From: Gerris lacustris
Lineage: Eukaryota > Arthropoda > Insecta > Hemiptera > Gerridae
Length of the DNA: 64,000 nt
NCBI GenBank assembly: GCA_951217055.1
Contig: OX578284.1
Coordinates: 28,298,187-28,362,186 of the forward strand
Direction of reading: 5' to 3'
Positions within the stretch are counted from its first letter, which is position 1. Each line of letters begins with the position of its first letter. The translations under genes were made by a program, and so were the position numbers. Of the stretch, positions 36,496 to 47,108 are shown in pieces. Below the pieces are notes generated by a model. It was not told the DNA's origin. It made no database searches and saw nothing but the letters and a program-made list of their open reading frames with translations.

Positions 36496-36595
36496 CTTGA
36501 TTATCTAATCATCGCATCGTCTTGATTATCTAATCATCGCATCGCCTTGATTATCTAATCATCGCATCGTCTTGATTATCTAATCAACTCATCCA
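36496..36595 (+). repeat. 25-base tandem repeat, four units
   Basis: CTTGATTATCTAATCATCGC plus five more bases, starting at 36496, 36521, 36546 and 36571. The first three units are identical apart from the final T/C. The fourth changes after 'ctaatca'. It abuts the SINE fragment at 36350-36485. Confidence 0.95.
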
Positions 36596-36785
36596 CTTGT
36601 ATCTTTAAAAATCCATACAACAATTTATCGTAAAGTTTAATTATTACTCTAGTTGTTAAATATATGTTTAATTGTTAAATTTATTTTTATTTTAGTTGTT
36701 AAATTTATTAATTGATCAGACGGAATTATGACAGTTCACTCTTCCGTTAGAACTAATAAGTTGTACTAAATTAAATTTCTGTTTA

Positions 36786-37787
36786 GAATAGTTATTTATG
36801 TAACAAGGCAGCAAAATGGAATTTTACTGACGAGTTGATGAAGTTAGCCTCCGAGCCGGAGGCGAGGACAGACTACGAAAATTAACTGCCGAGGCGAATC
36901 AAGGCAGGTAAAATCCCAATTGACGTCCGAGGCAGGCAATATACACGAGGCAGTTTTTTCATGTTTCCTTTGCTGCCTTGTTGCATACATTATTTTATCT
37001 ACTCACGCTATTTAGATAAAAAAAATGGAAGCTTAGGCAAAGAGTTAGTTTGAGATGAATCGTCAACAAACTCAAACCAAAACAAGTCGTGCTCCAGTGT
37101 TGCCACTCCTTACTCGAGATTAATTATTCAAAGACTTACAATTCAAATATTTTTCAGTTCATCATTTTTAAACTCTTAAAAAATAATAATATTATTAATA
37201 CATTATAATATAACACTGCTTTGTAATAAAACAAGTATAAAACTAAATTAAAATTAAACTAAACACAAAGAAAAACAGGTGTTATGACAAGTACTGGTAA
37301 ACACTGTACTTTCTCTGCCCAGGCAGGGGAATATTTCCCTGGCTGTTTTAACTACTTTCCTGCCTGTTTTTAATATTTTAATCACAAATCAGTGAAATAG
37401 TACTTCCCAGCCGTAATAGTGAAGTACCTAATGCTTAATTTTGCTACCGTGAGTAGAAATTATTTTTATGTGTGTGTTTAGTTTTATTTTAATTTATATA
37501 TTTTTATAATTGTTTTATTACAGAGCAAATATGTTTACAAAAGCTACCATTTTATTTATCTAAATAGTGTGAGTAGATAATATATTGTATGCAACAAGGC
37601 AGCAAAGGAAACATTTCTGCCTCGTGTATTCGTTGCCTACCACGGCAGTCAATTAGGTAGATTAAATGCCTCAGCTTCGCCTCGGTAGTTTATTGTCATG
37701 GCCTGTCCTCGCCTCCTACTCGGAGGCAAACCTAATCACTCGTCAGTAAAATTCCATTTTGCTGTCTAGTTACATAAATAACTATTC
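36786..37787. mobile_element. Fold-back element F, copy 1
   Basis: Terminal arms of about 220 bases (36786-37011 and 37566-37787) are imperfect inverted copies starting GAATAGTTATTTATG. They contain 'aaggcagcaaaatgga', CCTCCGAGCCGGAGGCGAGG and several GAGG-CGAAG/CCGAGG-type short hairpins. A TTTA sits directly outside both ends (36782-36785 and 37788-37791), a possible 4-base target duplication. The middle (about 37012-37565) holds GTTGCCACTC and TTTTGCTACCGTGAGTAG, also found in copy 2. No ORF. Fold-back (Tu/FB-like) architecture is what I see; the transposase family is unknown. Confidence 0.75.
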
Positions 37788-37796
37788 TTTAGAATA

Positions 37797-38577
37797 AAAA
37801 TACGTGTGGTGTCGCGGGACACCCGGTAGGAACGAAGTTCCTTAAATTTTCCTTAAATATAAATTTTAAAATCACACTGCTAAGTACGTATACGCATTGC
37901 TAACTACTTATACATGCCGGAGTTGGAAAACAGACAAAATTAAAAGTAACTAACTGTTTGTACCTAGTAACTAACTGTAAAGAAAATCATTATTTGTATC
38001 ATTAAAGCAAGCGTCTTACTGTAAATATATATTAAATATAAGAAAAAAGTTGATCATGATGAGTTTATAGTGAAAGAGTATGTTTGTTAAAGGAGTTTGG
38101 ATTGAAATAGGACTGTTTTCTACCTACCCGGCCAATTAATTTAAAATATTATAAAATATATCTCTTCCCTACTCTACAGCTTCTACTTGGATCAGGGTGA
38201 AATTTTACATGATTATATTTTATTTATTTACAAAACAAAGTGTAATTTTTGACATATATAACAAACATAATCAAAACAAGTCAAGTAACAGGCTTTCTTA
38301 ATAACACTTTATCCCGTTTTTTAAAGCTTACGTTTACGCGAGCGTTGCGCGTGAACGCTTAGGCGGATAAGGTTTTCCGACGAACTCAGCCTGGGCAATG
38401 GTAAAATGAACATGTGGACCAAATTTCATCTAACTCGGTGAGCTTTTACTCAAGTCATCGTCATCTGTAGATTTCGTGACGGATTTTGCGTGACGGTGAT
38501 TTTGTGACGGTGATTTTGGTCGTTTTTTTCGGATTCACTCCCGGGCTCCAGAACGTGCCATAAGGAACTTCGTTCCA
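37797..38577 (+). mobile_element. Element G, copy 1
   Basis: Starts AAAATACGTGTGGTGTCGCG and ends at GGAACTTCGTTCC. GGAACGAAGTTCCTTA near the left end (about 37829) has its inverse TAAGGAACTTCGTTCC at the right end. The body contains AAAATTAAAAGTAACTAACT on the left and, on the right, CGAGCGTTGCGCGTGAACGC, CTGGGCAATGGTAAAATGAA, repeated GTGACGGTGATTTTG and CCCGGGCTCCAGAACGTG. Copy 2 on the minus strand at 57820-59568 matches both halves. It begins only about 10 bases after element F copy 1. Non-coding. Confidence 0.7.
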
Positions 38578-38587
38578 ATAACTATGC

Positions 38588-38615
38588 TTCCGTTACCTTC
38601 GGTAACCTTTAGAAG
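38588..38615 (-). repeat. Repeat E terminal hairpin fragment
   Basis: GCTTCCGTTACCTTCGGTAA followed by CCTTTAGAAGC is the terminal hairpin of repeat E in minus orientation, directly beside the right end of element G. Confidence 0.55.
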
Positions 38616-38619
38616 CAAA

Positions 38620-39579
38620 TAAATACAGTTCTCTATACTTCTATGATAATTTCCTTTAGTTTATCAAGACATAAGACTTAAATAGACAGTCGACTGTCAG
38701 GTTTGATTGATGTTGTTAATCTTATTTCTTTAAAATATGTTCTATTTGGTAAATTGCATCAGATCGATATCCTTGTCTTTGTTTTACAGACGCCTAGATG
38801 GATATTAAAGGTTCAAGTTGTCTTCTACTTCTAATATAGGGAGAGAGAGGGCCACAAACTCATGTCATTCTTCACCTTAGTCCTGTGACCTGTAAACAAG
38901 CTCCCCCTTTTTCGACACTTGACTCGACCTGACACTCACTTAAACAACGGGCGTCATAAATCAAACTAAATAGGGTTCAAGTTGGCAAGGTAGAAGGTGA
39001 GTTAGTTAGGGAGGATGGTTTTTGGAAGTGTCACTCGACTTCAATATACCCGCAAGCCATCAACGCTTTAAACTCTCTTCCAACCTTTGGACCAGGGAGT
39101 CCTAGTTGAAATTCCATCCCTTCACCTCTCCGCTTCTATGGCACGGGAAGAGAGTAAAACATTCCATGCTTTTTCACCAAACCGTTTCGAAATGAAAGCC
39201 TCCTAATACACACTTTAAAAGTCGAGGAAACACTCCTGCCACTTTATTTATTTTATTTTTAAATGCGTAAACTTTTTTCCCCCATCTTTTTGAAAATAAA
39301 TCATACAAAATACAAATATTTTAAGTAAAATATATACTTATAACGGAAATATGCTTAGTGGTATACATAAATATATATATATCTTCACTTCACTAAAAAG
39401 TCCTACTTTTCTCAAACTTAAAACCTAATTCAAATCTCAATAAAGTGAAAAGAAATGATAATATTTTATTTTACATGTGCATTTGCAAATTATCCAGCAG
39501 GTGTAGAGAGTCCTGTTCATCTAGCTATTGGGGAATATCATACGATTTTATTTTCTATTATTATAAATCGAATTTTTGC

Positions 39580-39580
<1 letters not shown>
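38620..39580. other. Mostly anonymous DNA; possible repeat M copy
   Basis: The segment around 38985-39065 resembles 26690-26760 (GGTAGAAGGTGAGTTAGT and following). Otherwise no gene or RNA is seen. Confidence 0.3.

Positions 39581-39581
<1 letters not shown>

Positions 39582-39652
<71 letters not shown>
39582..39652. repeat. (AT)n microsatellite
   Basis: About 35 uninterrupted AT units. Open frames across it consist of Tyr/Ile repeats and are artefacts. Confidence 0.97.
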
Positions 39653-39655
<3 letters not shown>

Positions 39656-39710
39656 GTGAAAAAGTCTAATCAAGGATTTAAAAACGAAATATTGATAAAA
39701 TATCTTTTTT

Positions 39711-40755
39711 CCGTGGTAGGCTGTGAAATAGTAACTTTAGAGCCTAAAAAACATAGCTAAAATCCATTTTTTCATTACGTGGACTTAAAAAATCTTTTCA
39801 TTACTCCTAGCTGTAAAGAAAAAATCTTTTACGTCCTAGGCACTAAAATATTTTTTCTTTACGGCGGGTAGTTGTCAAAACTTCCGTTAGTAGTGCTGCA
39901 GTCTTTGTAGAAATGCTTCTAGTACGATAAAAATCCGCTAGATGTCAATGCGTTTTATTTATCTTTTCTTATAGTGTAACCTCATTTTAAGGTTTCTTTT
40001 TTTAAGTCTTAAGTATGTACTAATATTTGTTATTATTATATATTGATTAGTGATTAATATTTAATGTTTTTTCATTGTCTGCTACCTCGGAAAAAATAGC
40101 ATATGCTACGCGACTTTGAAGTGTTTTTTCTTTACCTTGGCAATATTTACTGTCTCGCTTCGCTCGACAGTAAATGTAATTGCCGCGGTAAAGAAAAAAC
40201 TCACTTCACAGCCTTGTAACATAATATACTTTTTTCCGTGGTAGGCTGTGAAATAGTAACTTTAGAGCCTAAAAGACATAGCTAAAATCCATTTTTTCAT
40301 TACGTGGACTTAAAAAATCTTTTCATTACTGCTAGCTGTAAAGAAAAAATCTTTTAAGTCCTAGGAACTAAAAGATTTTTTATGTACGGCGGGTAGTTGT
40401 CAAAACTTCCGTTAGTGCCGCTGCAGTCTTTGTAGAAATGCTTCTAGTACGATTAAAATCCGCTAGATGTCAATGCGTTTTATTTATCTTTTCTTATAGT
40501 GTAACCTCTTTTTAAGGTTTCTTTTTTTAAGTCTTAAGTATGTACTAATATTTGTTATTATTATATATTGATTAGTGATTTATATTTAATGTTTTTTCAT
40601 TGTCTGCAACCTCGGAAAAAATAGCATATGCTACGCGACTGTGAAGTGTTTTTTCTTTACCTTGGCAATATTTACTGTCTCGCTTCGCTCGACAGTAAAT
40701 GTAATTGCCGCGGTAAAGAAAAAACTCACTTCACAGCCTAGTAACATAATATACT
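39711..40755 (+). repeat. Tandem duplication of a 525-base hairpin-bearing element
   Basis: Unit 1 (39711-40235) and unit 2 (40236-40755) are almost identical, with only scattered substitutions (CTCCTAGCTG versus CTGCTAGCTG; AGTAGTGCTGC versus AGTGCCGCTGC). Each unit starts CCGTGGTAGGCTGTGAAATAG. Each ends with a long hairpin (40115-40212 and 40639-40738) built from GTGTTTTTTCTTTACC and GGTAAAGAAAAAACTCAC around a CTCGCTTCGCTCGA tip, then TCACAGCCT.GTAACATAATA. AGGCTGTGAA at the start is mirrored by TTCACAGCCT at the end, so each unit may be one transposable element. No ORF. Confidence 0.85.
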
Positions 40756-40759
40756 ATTA

Positions 40760-41408
40760 TCAATTTTCTTTTAAGTTGATGATTTCAGAAACTTTACTCT
40801 TAAAATATAACTAAGCTGCCTTATATAAAACCTTTTATTTTAGTTTTGTAAAATTTTTAATTTATATTTTAAGCGTACCATTTACATCAAACTCTTTCCT
40901 ATTTTCTCTGCTTTCTCTATCGAAGAAGTTGTTAGTCGCTCTTCACAGGTTTAGTGCTACTTAGAAAATTTAAAACATTCCCTTAGGAATGCCACTTGTT
41001 GGGGGAATTTCCGACGTAATTTTGTTTCCTTTTTAAACTAGTTTACTTTCTTTCTTTAGTATTTTACTACTACGGAGGCATACAAATGCGGCGTCGTAGT
41101 CTGTAGATGAAGAATCCCTTTACCTTCCTCCTTATTAGTTAGGTCTATTATTAGTTTCTAAACCTCTTCAGTGGGCTTCAATTAGCGTATGGCTTCCTCT
41201 TTCGTTCTCACTTATACCTATGCTAGGAGATACTTTTTTCATCGCTCCTTTCCTTTCTTAAGTTTCCTACACTATACGGTTGACGTGTAAGCCAATACTG
41301 ATTATGCATCCACACTAGACGTCAAGCTGTCGACAAGGAAACAACGTTCACATCTAACATGAGGGGGAAGGAAGTGAAGAGAATAGATTTAAGCATGCGC
41401 GTTGTGTA
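40760..41408. other. Anonymous DNA
   Basis: No supported gene or repeat. A GGGTCCG-TA-CCGGACCC hairpin lies at about 41409-41428, just before the LINE remnant. Confidence 0.35.
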
Positions 41409-41469
41409 ACCGGGTCCGTACCGGACCCTTGACAACCACAATATACGTTTTGCTTCATGTTTGAAAAAA

Positions 41470-41855
41470 GTCTGACATGTTCATACGGCGCGGCGTGGAA
41501 GCAATAGTTAACTCAATAGCTGTATGCTCAGATAGACAAGCACCACTTGAAGCTCTCAGTCTCCAAGGGCAATTTCTGCATTGGACATTAGACCTGCTGG
41601 AGGAGAGAAAAAAGGTAACACTACTCTGGGTCCTAGGGCACACAGGTGGTTGGTAGACGAGGTGGCAAAATTAGGCGCCTTCACAACATTCTTTGGACCG
41701 AAACCAGTTGACTGGTCCAGAGGAGGTCAGGGTAAGTCAGCTCAATCAAGAAGTGGGTCTGAGTTGACCATCTTAAAAAACCTGTGGAGTCATAACTGGA
41801 CACAGTAGGCTCAGAAGACATCTAGCTCAGTCAATAAAGGCCAAAAACAGGCTGT
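41470..41855 (+). pseudogene. Jockey-like LINE: RNase H domain, frameshifted
   Basis: Frame 1 reads RRGVEAIVNSIAVCSDRQAP, LEALSLQGQFLHW, then KKVTLLWVLGHTG and stops at about 41657. Frame 2 continues RWLVDEVAKLGAFTTFFGPK to a stop at 41808. This is the LINE RNase H layout: catalytic-aspartate block (SD.QA.LEAL), then the LLWVPGH.G block, then the NE.VDE.AK.GA block. RNase H removes RNA from the cDNA hybrid. One frame break and a V-for-P or L substitution at LGHTG show it is inactive. Its 3' continuation lies beyond an inserted element, at 42728 onward. Confidence 0.8.
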
Positions 41856-41856
41856 A

Positions 41857-42727
41857 CCCGCAACTAATTAGGTGAAATCTGGATTTTTTCCTAATGATAG
41901 ACCATGATAAGAGGTACATTCTCTCAAAAGTCCCCACTTCTCCCCAGTGGCGTATCCAGGGGGGGGGGGGGGGGGGGGCCACAGGGGGCACGTTTGTTGA
42001 ATAAGTAGTTCTCTTTTCTTGTTTCCACTACGAATCCCCCCCCATCTAAACTGACTTAGAATGTGCCCCCCCCCCCAGACCTAGCCGCTGGATACGCCAC
42101 TGCTTCTCCCCCTTGTGCTTCCCCCCCCCCCTACTCCATCTTAAAGTTCAAAATTTACTTATTTTTCACTTTTTACGCAAAACTGTTTATTTTTTGAAGA
42201 GAAGTGTTATTAACAAAAATATTTCTCACATAATTCTGCACAAAAAAGGTCCTATGCATGTTTGAAGTGAGACATACCTTTTTCGAGATATTGTTGATAA
42301 AAATTCCAATTTTTCGAACCAAGATGTGTTAAAAACGACACTTCTGATTTTAATAAAATTTGGATGGTAGGTCATACTTAGCCTATTGTTGATCCCATAT
42401 AAATTTCAACCTTCTGCGCCCATTATTTTATCTTGCACATGCGCACAAACATACATTTATTTAGACCTTTATCTTCAAAAGTACTCAACTGATTAATATG
42501 AAATTTGGATGGTTTGTCGCAAGTATCCCGCAGATGGCCCTAACTTAATTTCAACCGACTGCGCTCTTTAAATTTTGCTAAATTGTTACATTAATTCATA
42601 ATAGACAGACAAAAAATTGTTTAACAGACAGACAGAAAGGGAACCAATTTAGACCTTATCATGGTTTTACCTCTTATCATGGTCTATCATCAGGAAAAAA
42701 TCCAGATTTCCCCTAATTAGTTGCAGG
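41857..42727. mobile_element. TA-flanked inverted-repeat element inserted in the LINE
   Basis: Left end CCCGCAACTAATTAGGTGAA with following ATCTGGATTTTTTCCT is mirrored by the right end (reverse complement CCTGCAACTAATTAGGGGAA...), about 58 bases per arm. TA sits directly outside each end (41855-41856 and 42728-42729), the target preference of Tc1/mariner-type elements. The interior includes a stretch homologous to repeat E (about 42340-42620, 'ttggatggtaggtcatacttagcctattgttg') and the hAT-like element at 41945-42102. No transposase, so it is non-autonomous. Confidence 0.7.
41945..42102. mobile_element. 158-bp hAT-type MITE with 8-base target duplication
   Basis: Termini are perfect 15-base inverted repeats, CAGTGGCGTATCCAG. 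CTTCTCCC lies directly outside both ends (41937-41944 and 42103-42110). An 8-base duplication and CAG-type termini are the hallmarks of hAT elements. The interior is mainly a 20-base poly-G run (41959-41978), a poly-C run (42067-42076) and unique sequence. It carries no transposase. Confidence 0.85.
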
Positions 42728-42960
42728 TAAAAACCTTTATTAACTGGGCTAATCAGGCAGTGCTAAAAGTTGAGGATGACCCCCATCTGTCCAGCGTGTG
42801 GTAAAGAAGAGGAGACAGCCTACCACTTTATTGGAATGATTGATGAATAATGAAAATTGCGCTTTGGGACGGGAGAAAATGGGGTAGTGGAGCTTGGAAC
42901 ATTCAAGTGGCAGACATCCTCTCCTTCATAATACAAAGAAAGGGGTTTTAGAGTGAGGGG
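42728..42960 (+). pseudogene. Jockey-like LINE: C-terminal CCHC tail, continued from 41470-41855
   Basis: After the insertion one frame reads MTPICPACGKEEETAYHFIG, the C-x2-C...H type cysteine-histidine tail that follows RNase H in Jockey-group LINEs. Another frame further on gives ADILSFIIQRKGF and a stop, resembling the usual hydrophobic C-terminus just before the stop. The sequence from 42960 to about 43060 is probably 3'UTR. The two halves flank the inserted element precisely, so insertion came after the LINE. Confidence 0.65.
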
Positions 42961-43060
42961 GTGGTAGTTTGATGGGCGTGTGTGCCTGGGGTTGGCAAAA
43001 AGATCCAATCGTGGTCTGATTGCTTGGCAAGGCCTCCTACTACTACTGCTCATATGGCGT

Positions 43061-44019
43061 ACAGCGACCGTATAGTGTTTAGAGGGCTTCAGATTTTCAA
43101 AAATATGTAAAATAATAAATTATGGCTAAATGTATACTTAACAACAGCTCGTATACATACATATTTTTAAGCCCCTAGCAATCAATGTCACTGAGCACTT
43201 TTTTCTGAATTAAGAATAAGGAGATGAGATAAGAAATCGAAATTTAAGAACTATATATATAAAATTCAAATCGTTTGGTTAATTAATGTAAGTATAAATA
43301 AACCCATCTAAACCATCAGTACAGCGATCCTCGGTAAAATTTGAAGCTCAGCTTTTGATCTTTGTTGGGTATGTCTTACATCTCGTGAAATATAATTTTA
43401 AACCTGCAGGAAACACTAGTTTTATAGGTATTATTTTGTAAACTCTTCAATTGTTGATAAACAATCCTCGCTGTGTTATGTTAATGTCATTGTATAATTT
43501 CATTAATTATTCCATGTAATCTATTTTCAAAATCCGTCAAACATTTTTTTTTTGTTATTTCTATGGTTAATCATTTTCAACCTTTACTATGTACAAGCCC
43601 TGATTTACATTTCTTATTGCGAACATTATGCTAAGTGAAAGTCCGATAAGCCTTGATTCAATGTTGCTTCCACTGAAGCAAATCCATATAATTAACCATA
43701 TTACCATTTTTATCCCGTTAGCCCTAGTTTTTATTTTACTTTTGTATTGATTGGTGAATACTCAACTGCTTTTAACTGAAATACTTTATAACATAGCTCA
43801 AGCATTTACAATGCAGTTTCAATTATACTTTTTTTTTATTGACCTTCCTATTTCTATTTTTAGTGATTATGTAGATGCGAAGCCTCATATAGCACCAGCA
43901 TTTGTTCTCACCTAGTTTGAATTTGAATTCCCAATTATTGAAGTTACATCAATTAATTATTTTACATAAAAAAAAGAATGTTCCATCTTTAAATATATGT
44001 GTTCACATTTTGTATAATA
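43061..44019. other. Anonymous AT-rich DNA
   Basis: No supported gene, RNA or repeat. Confidence 0.35.
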
Positions 44020-45137
44020 CTAGCTGAAGTACCCTACGTTGTCCAGGTGTTGGTAGTAGTGAATAAAAAGAAAATAGATTTATCCAAAAAGGCCCAGAAT
44101 TTAGAAAAATATATAAAACATTGTTATGTTTGAGAAAATAATATTAAAAGTATTATATATTTCGCACGTGTATGACCATAGCCGTCATATAATATTTATC
44201 CGGTATGTGTTGTACCATAGTCCTAGTTGTTTGGACGGTCTTGCTTCTCTTTTCCGTACCTATATTTCTCTCTTTAGGAATGGACTTTCCTCCTAAGTAT
44301 CTTTTAGAAATTCCAATAGTATTTTAAGAATCTTCTAGAAATTTTAATAGAATTTTAAGTAGAACTTAATCACTCCCTTCTCTCCCCTAAAATTTTTAAA
44401 CACGTAGCCTCTTTTCCTTTCCCCCTCCCTATTTTACCCCAAGAAGTTCATAATAAAAACCTTGTTTATGTCCTGAGAAGTAGCCTTTTCTAAAATTTAA
44501 AAAATTTCCTAGTAAGAATGGTTTGGGATGTGCATAATCACCCTCATCTTTAATCCCTCCTTTGATAATATCTTTATATCTAAATAAGTGACTAATTTCT
44601 AAATTTCAAGAATCTAGTCTAAATAGTTCTGAATATCAACCCGCAGATTAAAAAACCATTTTACAGGAAATGTTTATGTCATAAGAAGTGAATTCGTGAT
44701 TCCAAAGTTAAACAGTTTTCTAGATATAGCGATTAGGTGGAATTTGGCCTTAAAAGTTCTACATAAATGGCCGCCATCTTGAAAATTAGTAATTATTTTT
44801 GAATGAAACTGTGCTATTATTTTTACCTGGGAGATGGCAACTATGTGTGCCAAACTTAATGCAGATACCTCAAATAATGAAAGAACCTTTAAAGTGCAAA
44901 CCCACCATCAAGTTTTTCAGGTCAAAATAATATCACCTTACATATAAACAAATATGAGGAACAAAAATACATTTAAAAATGATTCTCTTTCATTCATACA
45001 TGATTTTTTCCCCCTCAGTAAAATGTTCAATAATAATAATTAAATGTACCTACGAAAACTCTAAAACTAATAAATTGGAAACACTGAATGATATGAGAAA
45101 GTTTGTCTGAGTTTTCTCGGACCGATTTTTTGTTTAC
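44020..45137 (+). repeat. Dispersed repeat starting 'actagctgaagtaccc'
   Basis: ACTAGCTGAAGTACCCTACG with following TTGTCCAGGTG resembles the segment at 20056-20100 (TTGCTGAAGTACCCGGCGAC). From memory, phrases of the form ACTAGCTG..CCCGGCGTTGCCCGGGTG head common arthropod repeats, though I cannot name this one. The later part (44770-44945) includes 'atggccgccatcttgaaaa' and 'gtgccaaacttaatg'. The right end is uncertain; repeat E begins at 45139. Confidence 0.4.
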
Positions 45138-45138
45138 T

Positions 45139-45300
45139 GCTTCCAAGCTTACCGAAGGTAACGGAAGCTATGTGATCCTTCTGAAGAACGAAAACATTTT
45201 ATGTCTCTGATTTCAAACTTTCCAAGACAGAAATCCGTTTCAGACATAGGGACATTTTTTGGTTCCGTGTCTGTCTGTTACTCTATTTTCGCGAACCTTA
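45139..45300 (+). repeat. Dispersed repeat E, left third
   Basis: GCTTCCAAGCTTACCGAAGG then TAACGGAAGCTATGTGATC, 'aagacagaaatccgtttcagacat' and a GTGTCTGTCTG segment match the full copies, then the element stops after 'ttcgcgaacc'. Confidence 0.7.
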
Positions 45301-45555
45301 AATATTATCCTCTCGGATAATGTGTGATCCGAGTTATTTAAAAGTTTAAAGTTTATTTAAGAGTTATTTTTCTCTACACTGCACGAAAACTATCATCATT
45401 AAATGCTATCATTCCTCCTGGTATCTGGACTCTTGTGGTAGCTAGAAGTTAGGAGGTACATAGTTTTCTTTACGTTAATATTTAATCCTGCTTCTTCTGT
45501 TCATTGTTTGCGCTAAATGTTTCTTTCAGGGCCAGTTTAAAGCCACATTTATATC

Positions 45556-45591
45556 AAGGACAACCACAACCCTGTGGTTGTGGTTGTCCTT
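45556..45591. repeat. Short perfect hairpin
   Basis: AAGGACAACCACAAC and its reverse complement GTTGTGGTTGTCCTT flank a short CCTGTG loop. It might be a terminator-like or element-end structure; no associated gene is seen. Confidence 0.8.
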
Positions 45592-45599
45592 TATTTTAA

Positions 45600-47100
45600 A
45601 AGTCCCCTTAAAAAGCTTAAAGGGTCCTCTAGTCTCCTATGGTCTCTAGTCTCTACCAACAATACTACGCCTTTAATATCTTCTAGCTTAAGAAATAATA
45701 AAGCCAAATTCTTGATGAAAAGAATTAGCGTGAAATTAAAGTTTGCGCTCTTCTCATCTATTTTTTTATTTTTATTTTTACGTTTTTAATTAGCTTTTAT
45801 TATCTATTTATTATTATTTTTCCTTTCTTTCTGATTCATGTTCTTTCTTACTATTTCTGTTCATTGAATTATCTTTATTATTGTTTTATTACGTTCAAAC
45901 ATTTCTTACTTATTGCAATCCATTTACTTTTCTGATTTAAAGTTTCCTATTATTTTCTCTCTATTGAGAGTAAGGCAATACTTTAATTTTGATTTCCGAT
46001 ACTTCAATATAATTTTATGTTATATTTTCATTGATTTTTTTCTCTCGCAGTTATCACTGTTTGTATTTTATTTTATTCTGATTTGATATATATCTGTTCT
46101 CCCTATTAAGATTATTTTATTTTTGTATTGATTCAATTGCGCTCAAAAGTGTGAATTCTTACTTTCCAGTCTTCTTGTTTTCGCTTTTTTTGTATCGATT
46201 TTTCATGATTTATTTTGATTAATTTTTCATTTCATTCTATATAACATTTAGCTTGAGTTTTTTTTAAACTTGAGCGAACCTCTCAATTCTTTAAATTTCA
46301 CCCTCTTTATATTTAATCCTTGTTAGCCTCTCTTGTTTTGTTGTTTTTAGCCCGCCTTTATTCGCTTGAACTCAAGTAAAAAGATAAAGGAGTGGATAGG
46401 TCCAAAAGCTTAAAGGATGTCCCTTTTGAATAATGAATATGATTTTTGTTTACGACTTCTTTTTAAAAAATTCCTCCCTTTTTTTTGGCCACTTTTTCTG
46501 TTGTTTTCATATCTCAACTTCTTTTTTTTAAATGTAGACTTGAAAATATAATTAAAGATTACGGAGTTAGCTTCCAGGTCATGCTTCTCTGTTTATTGTC
46601 TGCTTAATCTCTGTGTCAAGGTTAAAAAAAGAAAATTTGAGAAAAATCTCTCTTTTTAGGTCTTATTTTGAGCTTTGTTTAATGTATTTACTTATAATGC
46701 AAAATATTTTCTCTGTAACTATAATTTATTTTATATATTTTTTTTGACATTAGCCTGTTATAAAGAATAATTTATTATATCATGCCACTTTTTGCGTTCC
46801 ATGGTTTACAGGAAAAATAAATAATATTGAATTGAAAAAGTTTTGAAAGTATGTAAGTTGTTATCTTTTAAAGTTTTATTGAAATGAAAATTTAGCCCAA
46901 TCTTCACCCTTAAAGTACAATAATTAACGCTGAATTATCGAAGTAAAGCTTCTATTTTACTTTAATTATAGTTACAAATTGTGTAATACATTTTAAGCAA
47001 TTTTCCTACTACCTAGAGAGCTGAAACTTTCACCAATTGCATATTTCTAATGATAATACTAATACAAATTACAAAATACAAGTCATTAGTATTTTCATAG
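45600..47100. other. T-rich anonymous DNA
   Basis: Long T-rich stretches with no supported gene or repeat. Confidence 0.4.
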
Positions 47101-47108
47101 TTTTTTTT

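Noticed and set aside
36496..36595. CRISPR-like array
   Set aside because: The 25-base units are directly adjacent with no unique spacers; it is a minisatellite in eukaryotic DNA.
38780..38900. Exon starting after 'tttgttttacag' near 38790
   Set aside because: All frames stop quickly and no good donor is near.
39445..39760. Two overlapping open frames over the (AT)n run
   Set aside because: Same cause: dinucleotide repeat without stops.
45530..45600. Exon acceptor 'tgtttctttcag' before 45532
   Set aside because: No donor or open frame follows; the next 60 bases are a short hairpin.
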